Below are positions 44,106-52,538 of a stretch of DNA of 60,530 nt, in pieces (positions within the stretch are counted from its first letter, which is position 1; every line of letters begins with the position of its first letter). Both the position numbers and the translations under genes were made by a program. Origin of the DNA: Anaerococcus pacaensis 9403502 (GTDB lineage Bacteria > Bacillota > Clostridia > Tissierellales > Peptoniphilaceae). Under the pieces are notes generated by a model. The model did no database searches, had not been told where the DNA came from, and saw nothing but the letters and a program-made list of their open reading frames with translations. The DNA is taken from contig HG326665.1 of the NCBI GenBank assembly GCA_000308255.3, positions 1 through 60,530 of the forward strand, given 5' to 3'.

Positions 44106-45797
44106 TTAGAATATTCTTCTAGCACCTACAAATGATTTTTGATAATGGTTGTCGTAAACATTGTCGTATACAACGCCTGTTGATGGTGTAGAAGCGTGAA
44201 TAAATGTACCATCAGAGCTTGTTACAATACCAACGTGGTCGATACCACCGCCGCCTCTGATTGCAAAGAATACTAAGTCTCCTGGTTGTAAGTTTGACTT
44301 ATCTACTGCATATCCAGATGAGTATTGTGCAGCTGATGAGTGTGGTAGGTTTATGCCTAGTTGTCTATATGCGTTTACTACTAGACCTGAACAGTCAAAT
44401 CCTACAGCAGGATTTGATGAGCCCCATACATATGGGCTTCCTGCATATTGTGCTGCAATGTTTGCAGCTTGTTGGCCATTATTATTTACAACTGGTGCAG
44501 CTTCTACTGCAGTAACTTCTTCTTCAACTACTGCTGCTTCTTCGTATACTACTTCTTCAACTGCTTTTACTTCTTCTACTACTGGAGCTTGTTCAGCTGC
44601 TGGTGTAGTTGAGAGATATGTTGCTGATACGTAAGCTGTTTTGCCATTGTAATCAAATCTTACCCAACCATCTACGATTTCACCAGATACTTCAGTACCA
44701 GTTTTAAGGGTTCCTATGATATTACCAGTTTTAGCAGCATCACGTACATTAAGAATGTTTGTATTGTATACATAACCTGTGAAAGCTTCACCTCTTACGA
44801 TTGCTTCGCTTACTACTGCTTCTACAGTTTCTGGGGCTTTTTCTTCTGTTACTTCTGTTACAGTTTCGATAACAGGACTTTCTTCAACTTCTGGTGTTTC
44901 CTCTACTACTGGAGTTTCTTCGACAGCAGGGGTTTCTTCAACCGCTGGAGCGCCTTGTTCAACAACTGCTGCTTCTTCTGCTAGTTTTTCGTCAGATAGG
45001 AATGCTAAGCTTAGGTAGCCTTCGTTTGTCTTAAACCATTCTCCTTCAACAACACCGTTTACAGCTTCACCTTTTTGGATAGTTCTAACGATGTTTGATG
45101 CGTCATTCATATCTTTTGTATTTCTAAGATTTAAAGCTTCTGTATTAATATATTTAGTAACTTCGATTGCTTCATCAGTAGTATTTTCTTCTAGATAGCT
45201 AACTTGAGCTTCGATAGGTTCTTCTTCTTTTACTTCTAGATTAGCTGCTTCATCTGCTACTAATAGTTCATCAAGATTTGTATCATCATAAACTACTAAT
45301 TCTTCACTAGATTCTGCTTCTTCTACTACTGGTGATTCTTCTGTTTCTTGAACGTAGTTAATAGCTTCTGATACTTCTGCATCTTCTTCAACTTCTATGC
45401 TAGCAGTTTCCACTACTTCTGGCTCAGCCACTACTTCTTCTACTACTTCGTATTCTTCAACTATAGGCTCAGTTACTTTTTCAGCCTTTTTTACGTTGAT
45501 AGTAGTAGCAGCAATTTCTTGGGCAGCTTTTTCTATTTTTTCTATTTTATCAAATGTTTGATTTGTATTTTGTACAACTCTTGTTTCATTTGCAATGGAT
45601 GTATTTTTAAGATCATTTGTATAATCTGACTCTACTAAACTGTAGTAATCATATGTAGTATCAGTGTAATAAGGTGTGATCATTGAATTTGTATTTTTAT
45701 CAGATTCTAAATTATTGATTGTAGAAGCATAAACTGTAGCTCCAGCTGTAACTGCTGCTACAACCGATAAGGCTGCTCCAATATTTTTTTTGTTCAT
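44106..45797 (-). CDS. Secreted NlpC/P60 peptidoglycan hydrolase with SH3 domains
   Basis: 563 residues. Signal peptide MNKKNIGAALSVVAAVTAGATVYA. A Glu/Val-rich stretch (residues ~95-210) follows. First SH3b domain ~215-270 (ALNLRNTKDMNDASNIV), then repeated VEETPxVEE units, a second SH3b ~340-395 (ILNVRDAAKTGNIIGTL), a second Glu/Val linker, and a C-terminal NlpC/P60 domain (~440-563). The catalytic Cys is in GFDCSGLV, with His in IDHVGIV and a third polar residue in FIHASTPS. Cleaves D-Glu-DAP/Lys stem peptides. A WalR-type box and a strong promoter lie upstream. Confidence 0.94.
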   Translation of the reverse strand: MNKKNIGAALSVVAAVTAGATVYASTINNLESDKNTNSMITPYYTDTTYDYYSLVESDYTNDLKNTSIANETRVVQNTNQTFDKIEKIEKAAQEIAATTINVKKAEKVTEPIVEEYEVVEEVVAEPEVVETASIEVEEDAEVSEAINYVQETEESPVVEEAESSEELVVYDDTNLDELLVADEAANLEVKEEEPIEAQVSYLEENTTDEAIEVTKYINTEALNLRNTKDMNDASNIVRTIQKGEAVNGVVEGEWFKTNEGYLSLAFLSDEKLAEEAAVVEQGAPAVEETPAVEETPVVEETPEVEESPVIETVTEVTEEKAPETVEAVVSEAIVRGEAFTGYVYNTNILNVRDAAKTGNIIGTLKTGTEVSGEIVDGWVRFDYNGKTAYVSATYLSTTPAAEQAPVVEEVKAVEEVVYEEAAVVEEEVTAVEAAPVVNNNGQQAANIAAQYAGSPYVWGSSNPAVGFDCSGLVVNAYRQLGINLPHSSAAQYSSGYAVDKSNLQPGDLVFFAIRGGGGIDHVGIVTSSDGTFIHASTPSTGVVYDNVYDNHYQKSFVGARRIF

Positions 45798-45848
45798 GTA
45801 TTGAAATTCCTCTCCTAATTAGTATCTAGTATTATAAAATCTTACATT

Positions 45849-45900
45849 ATTTTATACTATATTAACAAAAGAGTCAACAAGAAGTTACAAAAAAATTACA
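45849..45900 (-). promoter_or_regulatory. NlpC/P60 gene promoter with WalR (YycF)-type box
   Basis: Minus strand: TTGACT (45872-45877), 17 bases, TAAAAT (45849-45854). Just upstream, TGTAAT-TTTTT-TGTAAC (45884-45900) fits the WalR consensus TGTWAH-5-TGTWAH. A third TGTAAA sits eight bases further up. WalRK controls cell-wall hydrolases in Firmicutes, so the gene is a natural member. Confidence 0.7.
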
Positions 45901-46024
45901 CCTTTACACTATTTTTTATAATATTTTGGCATTTTGTAACATAAATACCAATATATATAAAATAAAAATAGGTTGGTGTAATTTTTTCAAAAAAGATTTA
46001 TAATATATGGTTACATTTTGTAAC
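45890..46024. repeat. Inverted repeats in the NlpC/rnpB intergenic region
   Basis: AAAAAATTACACC (45890-45902) and GGTGTAATTTTTT (45975-45987) form a perfect 13-bp inverted repeat 72 bases apart. GTTACA-TTT-TGTAAC at 46010-46024 is a second dyad near the 3' end of rnpB. They may be RNA structures, operators, or remnants of a small element. No gene is seen in this stretch. Confidence 0.5.
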
Positions 46025-46035
46025 AATTATGTAGA

Positions 46036-46380
46036 TTTGGAGCAAACCTATAAGCCGTGTTCTGTATTAGATAATCATCTGTCTAGACTTACTGTCACCA
46101 ATAAGCTCAAGCGAACAACCATTCTGGACCAAAGCCGAGCAAGCTTTGTTTTGTGTCCCTTTCGTTCTTGCACCGGATGGGGTTTACATAGCCTACATGT
46201 CACCATGTAGCTGGTGAGCTCTTACCTCGCCATTCCAACCTTACCGAGAAAACTCGGCGGTATACTTTCTGTTGCACTTGCCTGAAGATCACTCCTACTT
46301 GACGTTATCAAGCATCCTGCTCTGCGGTGCACGGACTTTCCTCGTGAATTACTCCCCGCGATTATCTGATTTACTCCATC
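46036..46380 (-). ncRNA. rnpB: RNase P RNA
   Basis: Catalytic RNA of RNase P. Universal segments are present in order on the minus strand: GAGGAAAGTCC (CR-I), ACAGAA, GGTAAGGTTGGAATGG, GGTAAGAGCTCACC, and near the 3' end ACAGAACACGGCTTATAG (CR-V). GGAGTAAATC at the 5' end pairs with GGTTTGCTCC at the 3' end (helix P1, 46039-46377), fixing the limits. The layout looks like the ancestral A-type rather than the Bacillus B-type. Confidence 0.95.
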
Positions 46381-46419
46381 TTATAATATACCGTATATGA
46401 GATATTTGTAAATTCTCTA

Positions 46420-47190
46420 TTAAATAAAAGTTCTAAAGCTATCTCCCTTAGAAAAAGTAAAGACTTTGGTATCTACTATATCTGCGACTCTAGCCTTAAG
46501 TAAGTCTATCACATGATTTTCACTAGCAAAATGACCAGGATCTATTATAACAAGGCCCTTGTCTGAATAGTCCATGGCATCGTGGTATTTAACATCACCA
46601 GTAAGGATTAGATCGATACCAAGTTCTATAGCATCACTAAATAACTCAGACCCTGCCCCACCACAGACACCTACAGTCCTTATTTTTTTATCCATATCCC
46701 CATAGCAAACAAGACCAGCCGCATCAAGCTTATCCTTAGCAAAAAGAGCAAAGCTCTTGGCATCTGTTTCTCTTATTTCACCGTATCGTCCAAGACCTGG
46801 TTCTTCTCCTATTTCTAAAGTTTTGGTATCTTTAAGACCTAGGATTTCCGCCAAGTGCTCATTTAAGCCATCAAAAGCCTTATCAAGATTGGTATGCATG
46901 GCATAAACAGTTATATCATTTTTGATAACTTTCTCTAGCCTATCATAAAATTGATCTCTAAGGTCTATGGATTTGATGTCAGAGAAAATATAAGGGTGAT
47001 GGGTTAGGATAAAATTGCAATCGTTGGCAATGGCCTCATCGATTTCACTATCTTCGAGATCTAAGCTTATCATTACATTTTTCAACTCATTATTAGGATT
47101 TCCTATTTGCAGGCCAGACTTATCCCAGTCTTCTTGTAGCTCTAAAGGATAAAGCTCTTCTAGTTTTTCAATTAACTCTCTAATTTCCAT
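46420..47190 (-). CDS. Nif3-like dinuclear metal centre protein
   Basis: 256 residues. LTHHPYIFSDIKSI and YAMHTNLDKAFDGLNEHL contain the metal-binding His and Asp residues of the Nif3 fold, and the late LILTGDVKYHDAMDY and IIDPGHFASE complete them. It lacks the PII-like insertion seen in Bacillus YqfO, so it is the short form. It overlaps trmK by 19 bases, matching the trmK-yqfO order in Bacillus. Biochemical role is not settled. Confidence 0.92.
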   Translation of the reverse strand: MEIRELIEKLEELYPLELQEDWDKSGLQIGNPNNELKNVMISLDLEDSEIDEAIANDCNFILTHHPYIFSDIKSIDLRDQFYDRLEKVIKNDITVYAMHTNLDKAFDGLNEHLAEILGLKDTKTLEIGEEPGLGRYGEIRETDAKSFALFAKDKLDAAGLVCYGDMDKKIRTVGVCGGAGSELFSDAIELGIDLILTGDVKYHDAMDYSDKGLVIIDPGHFASENHVIDLLKARVADIVDTKVFTFSKGDSFRTFI

Positions 47191-47864
47191 CTATCGTGCA
47201 CCTCTCTAATAGCATCTAGTCTCTCATTTATACGATCAATACCTGCCCTACCTTGCGAATATTTTTCGATATCTTCTTTAAATTCAATATTTTTCACATA
47301 TTCAATATCTAATTTCTCTTTTAAAAGCGAGCTGTGATTCTCGATATTTTCATAACCATAATATATGTCGGCAAGGGATAGGTCTTGATCAGAACCTGGA
47401 TTTACCTTAAGTATGTCGTAATATTTACCATTTTCGAAAGTCAAGAAATCCCTAGTGATTATAAAGCCATTATCGTTTAAAAATTTTCTTAGAGTTTCTG
47501 TAGCTACGTTGCTAGCTAGTATCATATAATTTAGACTTTTTGCAAAGTCAAGGTTCTCATCAATTATTTCTACAATAGTATGCCCGCCCATCCCAGCAAT
47601 AATTGCAATTTGATTAGCCTTTTTTTCTAGGCCATGAAATCCATCTGTCACCATAGTCTTAATTTGCATACTAAGTTCATCATCAAGCTCATCTTCTAAT
47701 TTTTTTAGTGATGGGGCTGATATGTCTGTAGCCATTATGTCACTACTTATTCCATTTTTAGCTAAATATAAAGGAACCAATCCATGATCGGTTCCTATAT
47801 CTATAACACTTTTACCTGGTTCAACGAGGCTTATTATGTCTAATAATCTTTTTTTATCGTTCAT
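47172..47864 (-). CDS. trmK: tRNA (adenine22-N1)-methyltransferase TrmK
   Basis: 230 residues. SAM motif VIDIGTDHGLVPLYLA, and IAGMGGHTIVEII is the conserved catalytic-region segment of the TrmK/YqfN family. LILASNVATETLRKFLNDNGF is also typical. Methylates A22 in the D-loop region of tRNAs. It lies two bases after rpoD and overlaps nif3. Confidence 0.92.
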   Translation of the reverse strand: MNDKKRLLDIISLVEPGKSVIDIGTDHGLVPLYLAKNGISSDIMATDISAPSLKKLEDELDDELSMQIKTMVTDGFHGLEKKANQIAIIAGMGGHTIVEIIDENLDFAKSLNYMILASNVATETLRKFLNDNGFIITRDFLTFENGKYYDILKVNPGSDQDLSLADIYYGYENIENHSSLLKEKLDIEYVKNIEFKEDIEKYSQGRAGIDRINERLDAIREVHDRWKLES

Positions 47865-47865
47865 T

Positions 47866-49680
47866 TTATAAAAAGTCTTTCAGTGATTCACTCTTGTTAG
47901 GAGATTTTAGTTTTCTAAGTGCCTTTGCTTCTATTTGACGGATTCTCTCACGAGTTACATCAAATTCTTTGCCTACTTCTTCTAGTGTCCTTGGGGTCCC
48001 GTCGATTAGTCCAAATCTTAGTTGGAGGACTCTCTTTTCACGAGATCCTAGGCATGATAATACATCGTTTAGTTGCTCACGAAGCATAGTATAGTTTGCC
48101 GCATCATCAGGATTGATTGCTGTTTCATCTTCTATGAAATCCCCTAAGTGAGAATCTTCTTCTTCACCTATTGGTGTTTCTAGAGAAACTGGTTCCTGAG
48201 CTATTTTTCTTATCTCTTGGACTTTGGCTACTTCTATGCCCATTTGTTCTGCTATTTCTTCGTTAGATGGGTCACGGCCTAGGTCTTGGACTAGTTGTCT
48301 TTGGGTTCTTACTAACTTATTGATGGTTTCTACCATATGAACAGGGATTCTGATGGTTCTAGCTTGGTCGGCTATAGCACGAGTGATAGCTTGCCTTATC
48401 CACCAAGTAGCGTAAGTAGAGAATTTAAAGCCACGGTTATAATCGTATTTATCTACCGCTTTCATTAGCCCCATATTTCCCTCTTGGATGAGATCAAGGA
48501 AGCTCATACCACGGCCTACGTATTTTTTGGCAATAGAAACTACCAAACGTAAGTTTGTTTCTGCTAACTTTTGCTTAGCCCTTTTTGATTTTAATATATC
48601 TCTTCTTAAGCTTAGTATATCTTCATCAGATAGTTCATCATCAGATAAAATCATATGAGCAGTGTCTGCCATATTTATATAACTATGTAGCTCATCTATT
48701 TCTTCATTAGTTAGTAAATTGTTTGGACTAAGCTCATTGGCCCTGCTAGATGCATTTATAACATCATCTATAGTCATCCTATCGTTAGTCTTAAGGAATT
48801 CCTTGTTTGAGGCCTTTGATAATAAATCGGTAAACGATTCATATACTAGTGTCACTACTGCATCGTCTTCATTCATACTTAATAGATGATCAAATGAATC
48901 AAATAGATCGCATAAGGAGTTAGCCTCACTTACGCTTAGTTCGTGTTCATCTACAGATTTTTTTGCTATATTGCAAATTAAGACTTTGGCCTTTAATTCC
49001 TCAAGTTTTTCTTCGTCTAGCTCTTCTATCATTATTTCTTCAAAGAGCTTACCCATAGAAATAATACCATCTATATTAAACTTAGACTCTTCGCTAAGTT
49101 TAGCATCCGTTTTCATTTCCTCATTTGCTTTTAATAGCGCTTCAGCTAGGTTTCCAAAAAATATATCCTTGGATAGTTTTGATCTATTTTGTTTGTTTAG
49201 ATTGATACCCTCTAGTTTTTTTTGGGCTATATCACCCATTTCCATTTGACGGGCAAGTTTAATTTCTTCTTTGGCTGATAATAGGTCGACCTTGCCAATC
49301 TCTTTTAGATACATCTTGACAGGATCATCAAGTTTAATCCCTGATATATTTTCAACATCATCATCTAACTCTTCATCTAAATCAGCCTCGTCGATATCTT
49401 CATCGATTGGGTCATCATCAGCTAAATCATCATCGATTGTATCTTCATCTAGTTCATCTTCTAGATTAGCTTCTGATTTTTCTACAATCTCAATGCCGCT
49501 TGCCATTATTTGAGAAATGACATATTTTTTACTATCATCTTCAATCTCTTTAAAAGATTCAAATGTATATATTTGTGCATAAGTAATCATCCCATCTTGG
49601 GATTCACTCATCGTTTGAAATTCTTCTATGATTTCCTTTAATACGTCATCATCTAGCAACTTATTGCTATCGCTACTCAT
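47866..49680 (-). CDS. rpoD: Primary RNA polymerase sigma factor (RpoD/SigA) with large insertion
   Basis: 604 residues. After an acidic region (~80-115) comes region 1.2 ([21 protein letters not shown]). A ~170-residue helical insertion follows (about 165-345), then region 2 ([33 protein letters not shown], with the -10-reading [15 protein letters not shown]), region 3, and region 4 ([17 protein letters not shown]) for the -35. The insertion occupies the place of the non-conserved region of Proteobacterial RpoD; Bacillus SigA (~370) lacks it. Operon dnaG-rpoD-trmK-nif3. Confidence 0.95.
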   Translation of the reverse strand: MSSDSNKLLDDDVLKEIIEEFQTMSESQDGMITYAQIYTFESFKEIEDDSKKYVISQIMASGIEIVEKSEANLEDELDEDTIDDDLADDDPIDEDIDEADLDEELDDDVENISGIKLDDPVKMYLKEIGKVDLLSAKEEIKLARQMEMGDIAQKKLEGINLNKQNRSKLSKDIFFGNLAEALLKANEEMKTDAKLSEESKFNIDGIISMGKLFEEIMIEELDEEKLEELKAKVLICNIAKKSVDEHELSVSEANSLCDLFDSFDHLLSMNEDDAVVTLVYESFTDLLSKASNKEFLKTNDRMTIDDVINASSRANELSPNNLLTNEEIDELHSYINMADTAHMILSDDELSDEDILSLRRDILKSKRAKQKLAETNLRLVVSIAKKYVGRGMSFLDLIQEGNMGLMKAVDKYDYNRGFKFSTYATWWIRQAITRAIADQARTIRIPVHMVETINKLVRTQRQLVQDLGRDPSNEEIAEQMGIEVAKVQEIRKIAQEPVSLETPIGEEEDSHLGDFIEDETAINPDDAANYTMLREQLNDVLSCLGSREKRVLQLRFGLIDGTPRTLEEVGKEFDVTRERIRQIEAKALRKLKSPNKSESLKDFL

Positions 49681-49691
49681 TCATACTCCCC

Positions 49692-51344
49692 TTAACTTCT
49701 ATTCTTAAGAGATTTTAGCTCATTGAGTTTATTATATCGCTCAAACTGTGTGATTTTTTCCTTTAACTCTTCTATTACTATAGGATTTGCATCATCTCTT
49801 ATATAATTTAAAATGAAGATATAGTCCTTATCATTTAGGTCAAATTTCTTCGTATCTCTATTTAAAATAAAATCCCTTACATTTAAGACTTTTTCGTCAT
49901 GCAGGGCTTTATCTAAAAATTCTTTATTAGACTCATACTCATCCCTCTGGTGATATATAAGCCTTAATACTTCTAGTTCATTAGTATTTATCTTAGAGCT
50001 TTTTTCATCTACTACAATTCTATTTTGCTTTTCTGACTTTTTAGAATTGTGTTTATTCTCCGTTTGACTAATAGTTTTATTATACTTGTTAACGGCAGTA
50101 TTTAAAGTGTTTTTGTCAATGCCTGTTAATGTATGGATGTTGTTTATAAAAATATCACGAGTGAGATCTGACTTGATACTAGCTAGAAAGTCTACAAACA
50201 TATCAAGCTTATCATATTTTTCGTTCTCCTTGGCAGAAGAATAGGCATCTAATATTTTGTTGTATTTGTAGTTATATGCATCCAATGCCTCTTCTTTGCG
50301 TTTTAGAAAAATCTCCTTACCATGTTCCTTTATGAAATCATCCGGATCTAGGCCATTGTCCAAAATTATTATCTTTGCTTTGACATCTTCGTCCAAAAAT
50401 ATATCGACCGCCTTATCTGTAGCAGCCATGCCTGCCTTATCGCTGTCATAGCAAATATATACATCATCAGCATAACGTTTTATAAGCTTTGCTTGCTCGT
50501 GAGTCAAAGCAGTTCCTAAGCTTGCCACAGAATAATCAATACCATGGTTATTTAAAGCTATGACATCCATATAGCCTTCTACAAGGATTATATCTTTGCT
50601 CTTTTGCTTTTTATATACATTTAGACCATAAAGATTATATCGTTTCTTGAAAATATCTGATTCTGGAGAATTAAGATATTTTGGCTCGCCGCCATCTATA
50701 CTTCTACCACCAAAGCCTATTACATTGCCATAGTGATTTATGATTGGAAAAATAATCCTATTTCTAAATTTATCATAAAATCCACCAGACTTATTTTGTT
50801 TTATCAGCCCAATAGCTTCTAGGTCTTTTTTATCATAACCCTTATACTCTATATAGTTTACCAGCTCATTCCAAGACTCATCCGCAAAACCAAGCATAAA
50901 TCGATTTACAATTTTTGATGACAACCCTCTATTTTTTAAATATCCAATCGCATCCTTTGATACTAAGAGCTTCCTATAATAAAACATCATCACATCTTTA
51001 TTAATCTCATATAGCTCTTTATTTTTGGAATTGTCTTTGAAATTATCAGAATATTCTATATTGATTCCAGCCTTGTCCGCTAGATATTCCATGGCTTCAG
51101 GAAAGGCAAGTCCTTCTTTTTGCATAATAAAAGAAACAACATCTCCTCCTGCCCCACATCCAAAGCAGTGGAAAAACTGTCCCTTCTCATCCACACTTAA
51201 TGATGGTGTCTTTTCATTATGTAAGGGGCATAAACCCTTGTATGATGATCCCATCTTTTTTAGGTCTGTATACTCACCTATTATATCTACTATATTGTTG
51301 CTAGCTTTTATTTGTTCAGCTATCGATTCAGAAATCATCGCCAT
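49692..51344 (-). CDS. dnaG: DNA primase DnaG
   Basis: Makes RNA primers for replication. 550 residues, slightly short. The start at 51344 follows GAGGTGATAAA. CHC2 zinc site: CPLHNEKTPSLSVDEKGQFFHC, with CGAGGD. Toprim core: ILVEGYMDVIALN and YICYDSDKAGMAA. The C-terminal helicase-interaction domain (after ~430) is reduced. First gene of the macromolecular-synthesis operon with rpoD, as in Bacillus. Confidence 0.95.
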   Translation of the reverse strand: MAMISESIAEQIKASNNIVDIIGEYTDLKKMGSSYKGLCPLHNEKTPSLSVDEKGQFFHCFGCGAGGDVVSFIMQKEGLAFPEAMEYLADKAGINIEYSDNFKDNSKNKELYEINKDVMMFYYRKLLVSKDAIGYLKNRGLSSKIVNRFMLGFADESWNELVNYIEYKGYDKKDLEAIGLIKQNKSGGFYDKFRNRIIFPIINHYGNVIGFGGRSIDGGEPKYLNSPESDIFKKRYNLYGLNVYKKQKSKDIILVEGYMDVIALNNHGIDYSVASLGTALTHEQAKLIKRYADDVYICYDSDKAGMAATDKAVDIFLDEDVKAKIIILDNGLDPDDFIKEHGKEIFLKRKEEALDAYNYKYNKILDAYSSAKENEKYDKLDMFVDFLASIKSDLTRDIFINNIHTLTGIDKNTLNTAVNKYNKTISQTENKHNSKKSEKQNRIVVDEKSSKINTNELEVLRLIYHQRDEYESNKEFLDKALHDEKVLNVRDFILNRDTKKFDLNDKDYIFILNYIRDDANPIVIEELKEKITQFERYNKLNELKSLKNRS

Positions 51345-51365
51345 TTTATCACCTCAGTTATAAAA

Positions 51366-51427
51366 ATTATACTAATATAGGGTAAGCTTTCAATTACCTA
51401 AATAAACTACTAGACTAAACTTAGTCT
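51366..51427 (-). promoter_or_regulatory. dnaG operon promoter with upstream dyad
   Basis: Minus strand: TTGAAA (51388-51393), 16 bases, TATAAT (51366-51371). Upstream, AGACTAA-AC-TTAGTCT (51412-51427) is a perfect 7-2-7 dyad centred about 30 bp beyond the -35; a plausible operator, regulator unknown. Confidence 0.6.
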
Positions 51428-51459
51428 GTAAAAACTATTGAAATTTAGATTATTTTAAA

Positions 51460-51494
51460 CCTAAATATTTTTTGGAATTTTAAAAAAATTTAGG
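51460..51494. repeat. AT-rich hairpin in the dnaG/araC intergenic region
   Basis: CCTAAATATTTTTT and AAAAAAATTTAGG pair almost perfectly around a short loop. It may be a structured element for either flanking gene. The rest of 51345-51631 holds only the promoters listed; no gene is seen. Confidence 0.45.
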
Positions 51495-51556
51495 TCATAA
51501 CCAATATGTATAATTTAATTAACAGTAAATTGAACTAACAATAAATCTTTTAGCAC

Positions 51557-51585
51557 TTTAAAATATATCTAAAATGTTATATAAT
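51557..51585 (+). promoter_or_regulatory. Promoter of the AraC-type regulator
   Basis: TTTAAA (51557-51562), 17 bases, TATAAT (51580-51585). The -10 is consensus and the -35 poor, typical of an activator-dependent or weak promoter. Confidence 0.5.
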
Positions 51586-51631
51586 ATTAAATATCTGTGC
51601 CAAGGATTACTGTCGAGGAGAAAAAGAGGAA

Positions 51632-52486
51632 ATGATGGAAACTTACAACTTTACAGAATTAGAACAAGAAAATGACGTATCGGATGTTGAGATAAAGGTC
51701 TTAGATGCACAAAGACATATCTTTAGCAGAAACTACTCTTCAAGAATCCAATTTCACCCTTTCACTTATTTTTATTATGTAGTTAGTGGCCAAGGTAGAT
51801 TATCAATTGAGAGTGAGCAAATCGAAGTTAAAGAAAATGACTTGGTAATTATCAATTCAAATATAGGCCATACAGTCTATGTAGATGATTCAGTGAATGC
51901 ATGTGAGGTAATTGGTTTTGGTGTAGAAAGTATATCTATCTCAAAAATCAACCAAAAAACAGATGATATCGAAGCTATCAATTACTACCACAAAAATCTA
52001 CCAAAGACATATGATGCCACAGGAGTTTTTAGCGACATCCTTGATGAATTCAATAGCGATGAGCTATATTCAAAAGCTATGGCAAATTCTAAGGCAGCCA
52101 TATTTATCATTAAGATACTTAGACATTTTGAAGAAGAGCTAACAGTAAGACATGATAGAAAAATAAACAGACAAATCGATTATATCAAAACATATATCGA
52201 CAACAACTACGCGGAAGATATAAAGCTTGAACAACTATCTACTATGGCTTATATGAACAAGTTCCACTTGATATCAGAATTCAAACAATCATATAGAGTA
52301 ACACCAATTGAATACCTTATTTTAAAAAGAGTTGAGATTTCAAAAAACCTACTAATCTCAACCAACCACTCTATGGAAGAAATTTCTTCAATAGTTGGCT
52401 TTAATTCTCAAAGCTATTTCAACCAAGTATTCAAAAAGAAAACCGGCCAAACTCCTTCACAATTTAGAAAAAAACATAGGCTATAA
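51632..52486 (+). CDS. AraC family transcriptional regulator
   Basis: 284 residues. N-terminal cupin sensor (~30-110: FHPFTYFYYVVSGQGRLSIE, LVIINSNIGHTVYV). C-terminal AraC-type double helix-turn-helix (~185-284: IDNNYAEDIKLEQLSTMAYMNKFHLISEFKQSYRVTPIEYLI; MEEISSIVGFNSQSYFNQVFKKKTGQTPSQFRKKH). The effector is probably a small carbohydrate-like ligand, but is not readable. No obvious target operon is adjacent. Two consecutive ATGs make the start ambiguous by one codon. Confidence 0.93.
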   Translation: MMETYNFTELEQENDVSDVEIKVLDAQRHIFSRNYSSRIQFHPFTYFYYVVSGQGRLSIESEQIEVKENDLVIINSNIGHTVYVDDSVNACEVIGFGVESISISKINQKTDDIEAINYYHKNLPKTYDATGVFSDILDEFNSDELYSKAMANSKAAIFIIKILRHFEEELTVRHDRKINRQIDYIKTYIDNNYAEDIKLEQLSTMAYMNKFHLISEFKQSYRVTPIEYLILKRVEISKNLLISTNHSMEEISSIVGFNSQSYFNQVFKKKTGQTPSQFRKKHRL

Positions 52487-52488
52487 GA

Positions 52489-52538
52489 AAAAATCGTTTC
52501 ATTTTACTTAAATAAAGATTAAATGAAACGATTTTTAT
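52489..52538. terminator. Bidirectional terminator between araC-type and DUF438 genes
   Basis: AAAAATCGTTTCATTT (52489-52504) and AAATGAAACGATTTTT (52521-52536): a perfect 16-bp stem. Confidence 0.95.

Noticed and set aside
44261..45018. Plus-strand open frames opposite the NlpC/P60 gene (up to 93 codons)
   Set aside because: They mirror the repetitive Glu/Val codons of the hydrolase and have no ribosome binding site or family resemblance.
46007..46210. Plus-strand 67-codon frame in the rnpB region
   Set aside because: It lies inside the RNase P RNA, whose conserved segments read clearly on the other strand.
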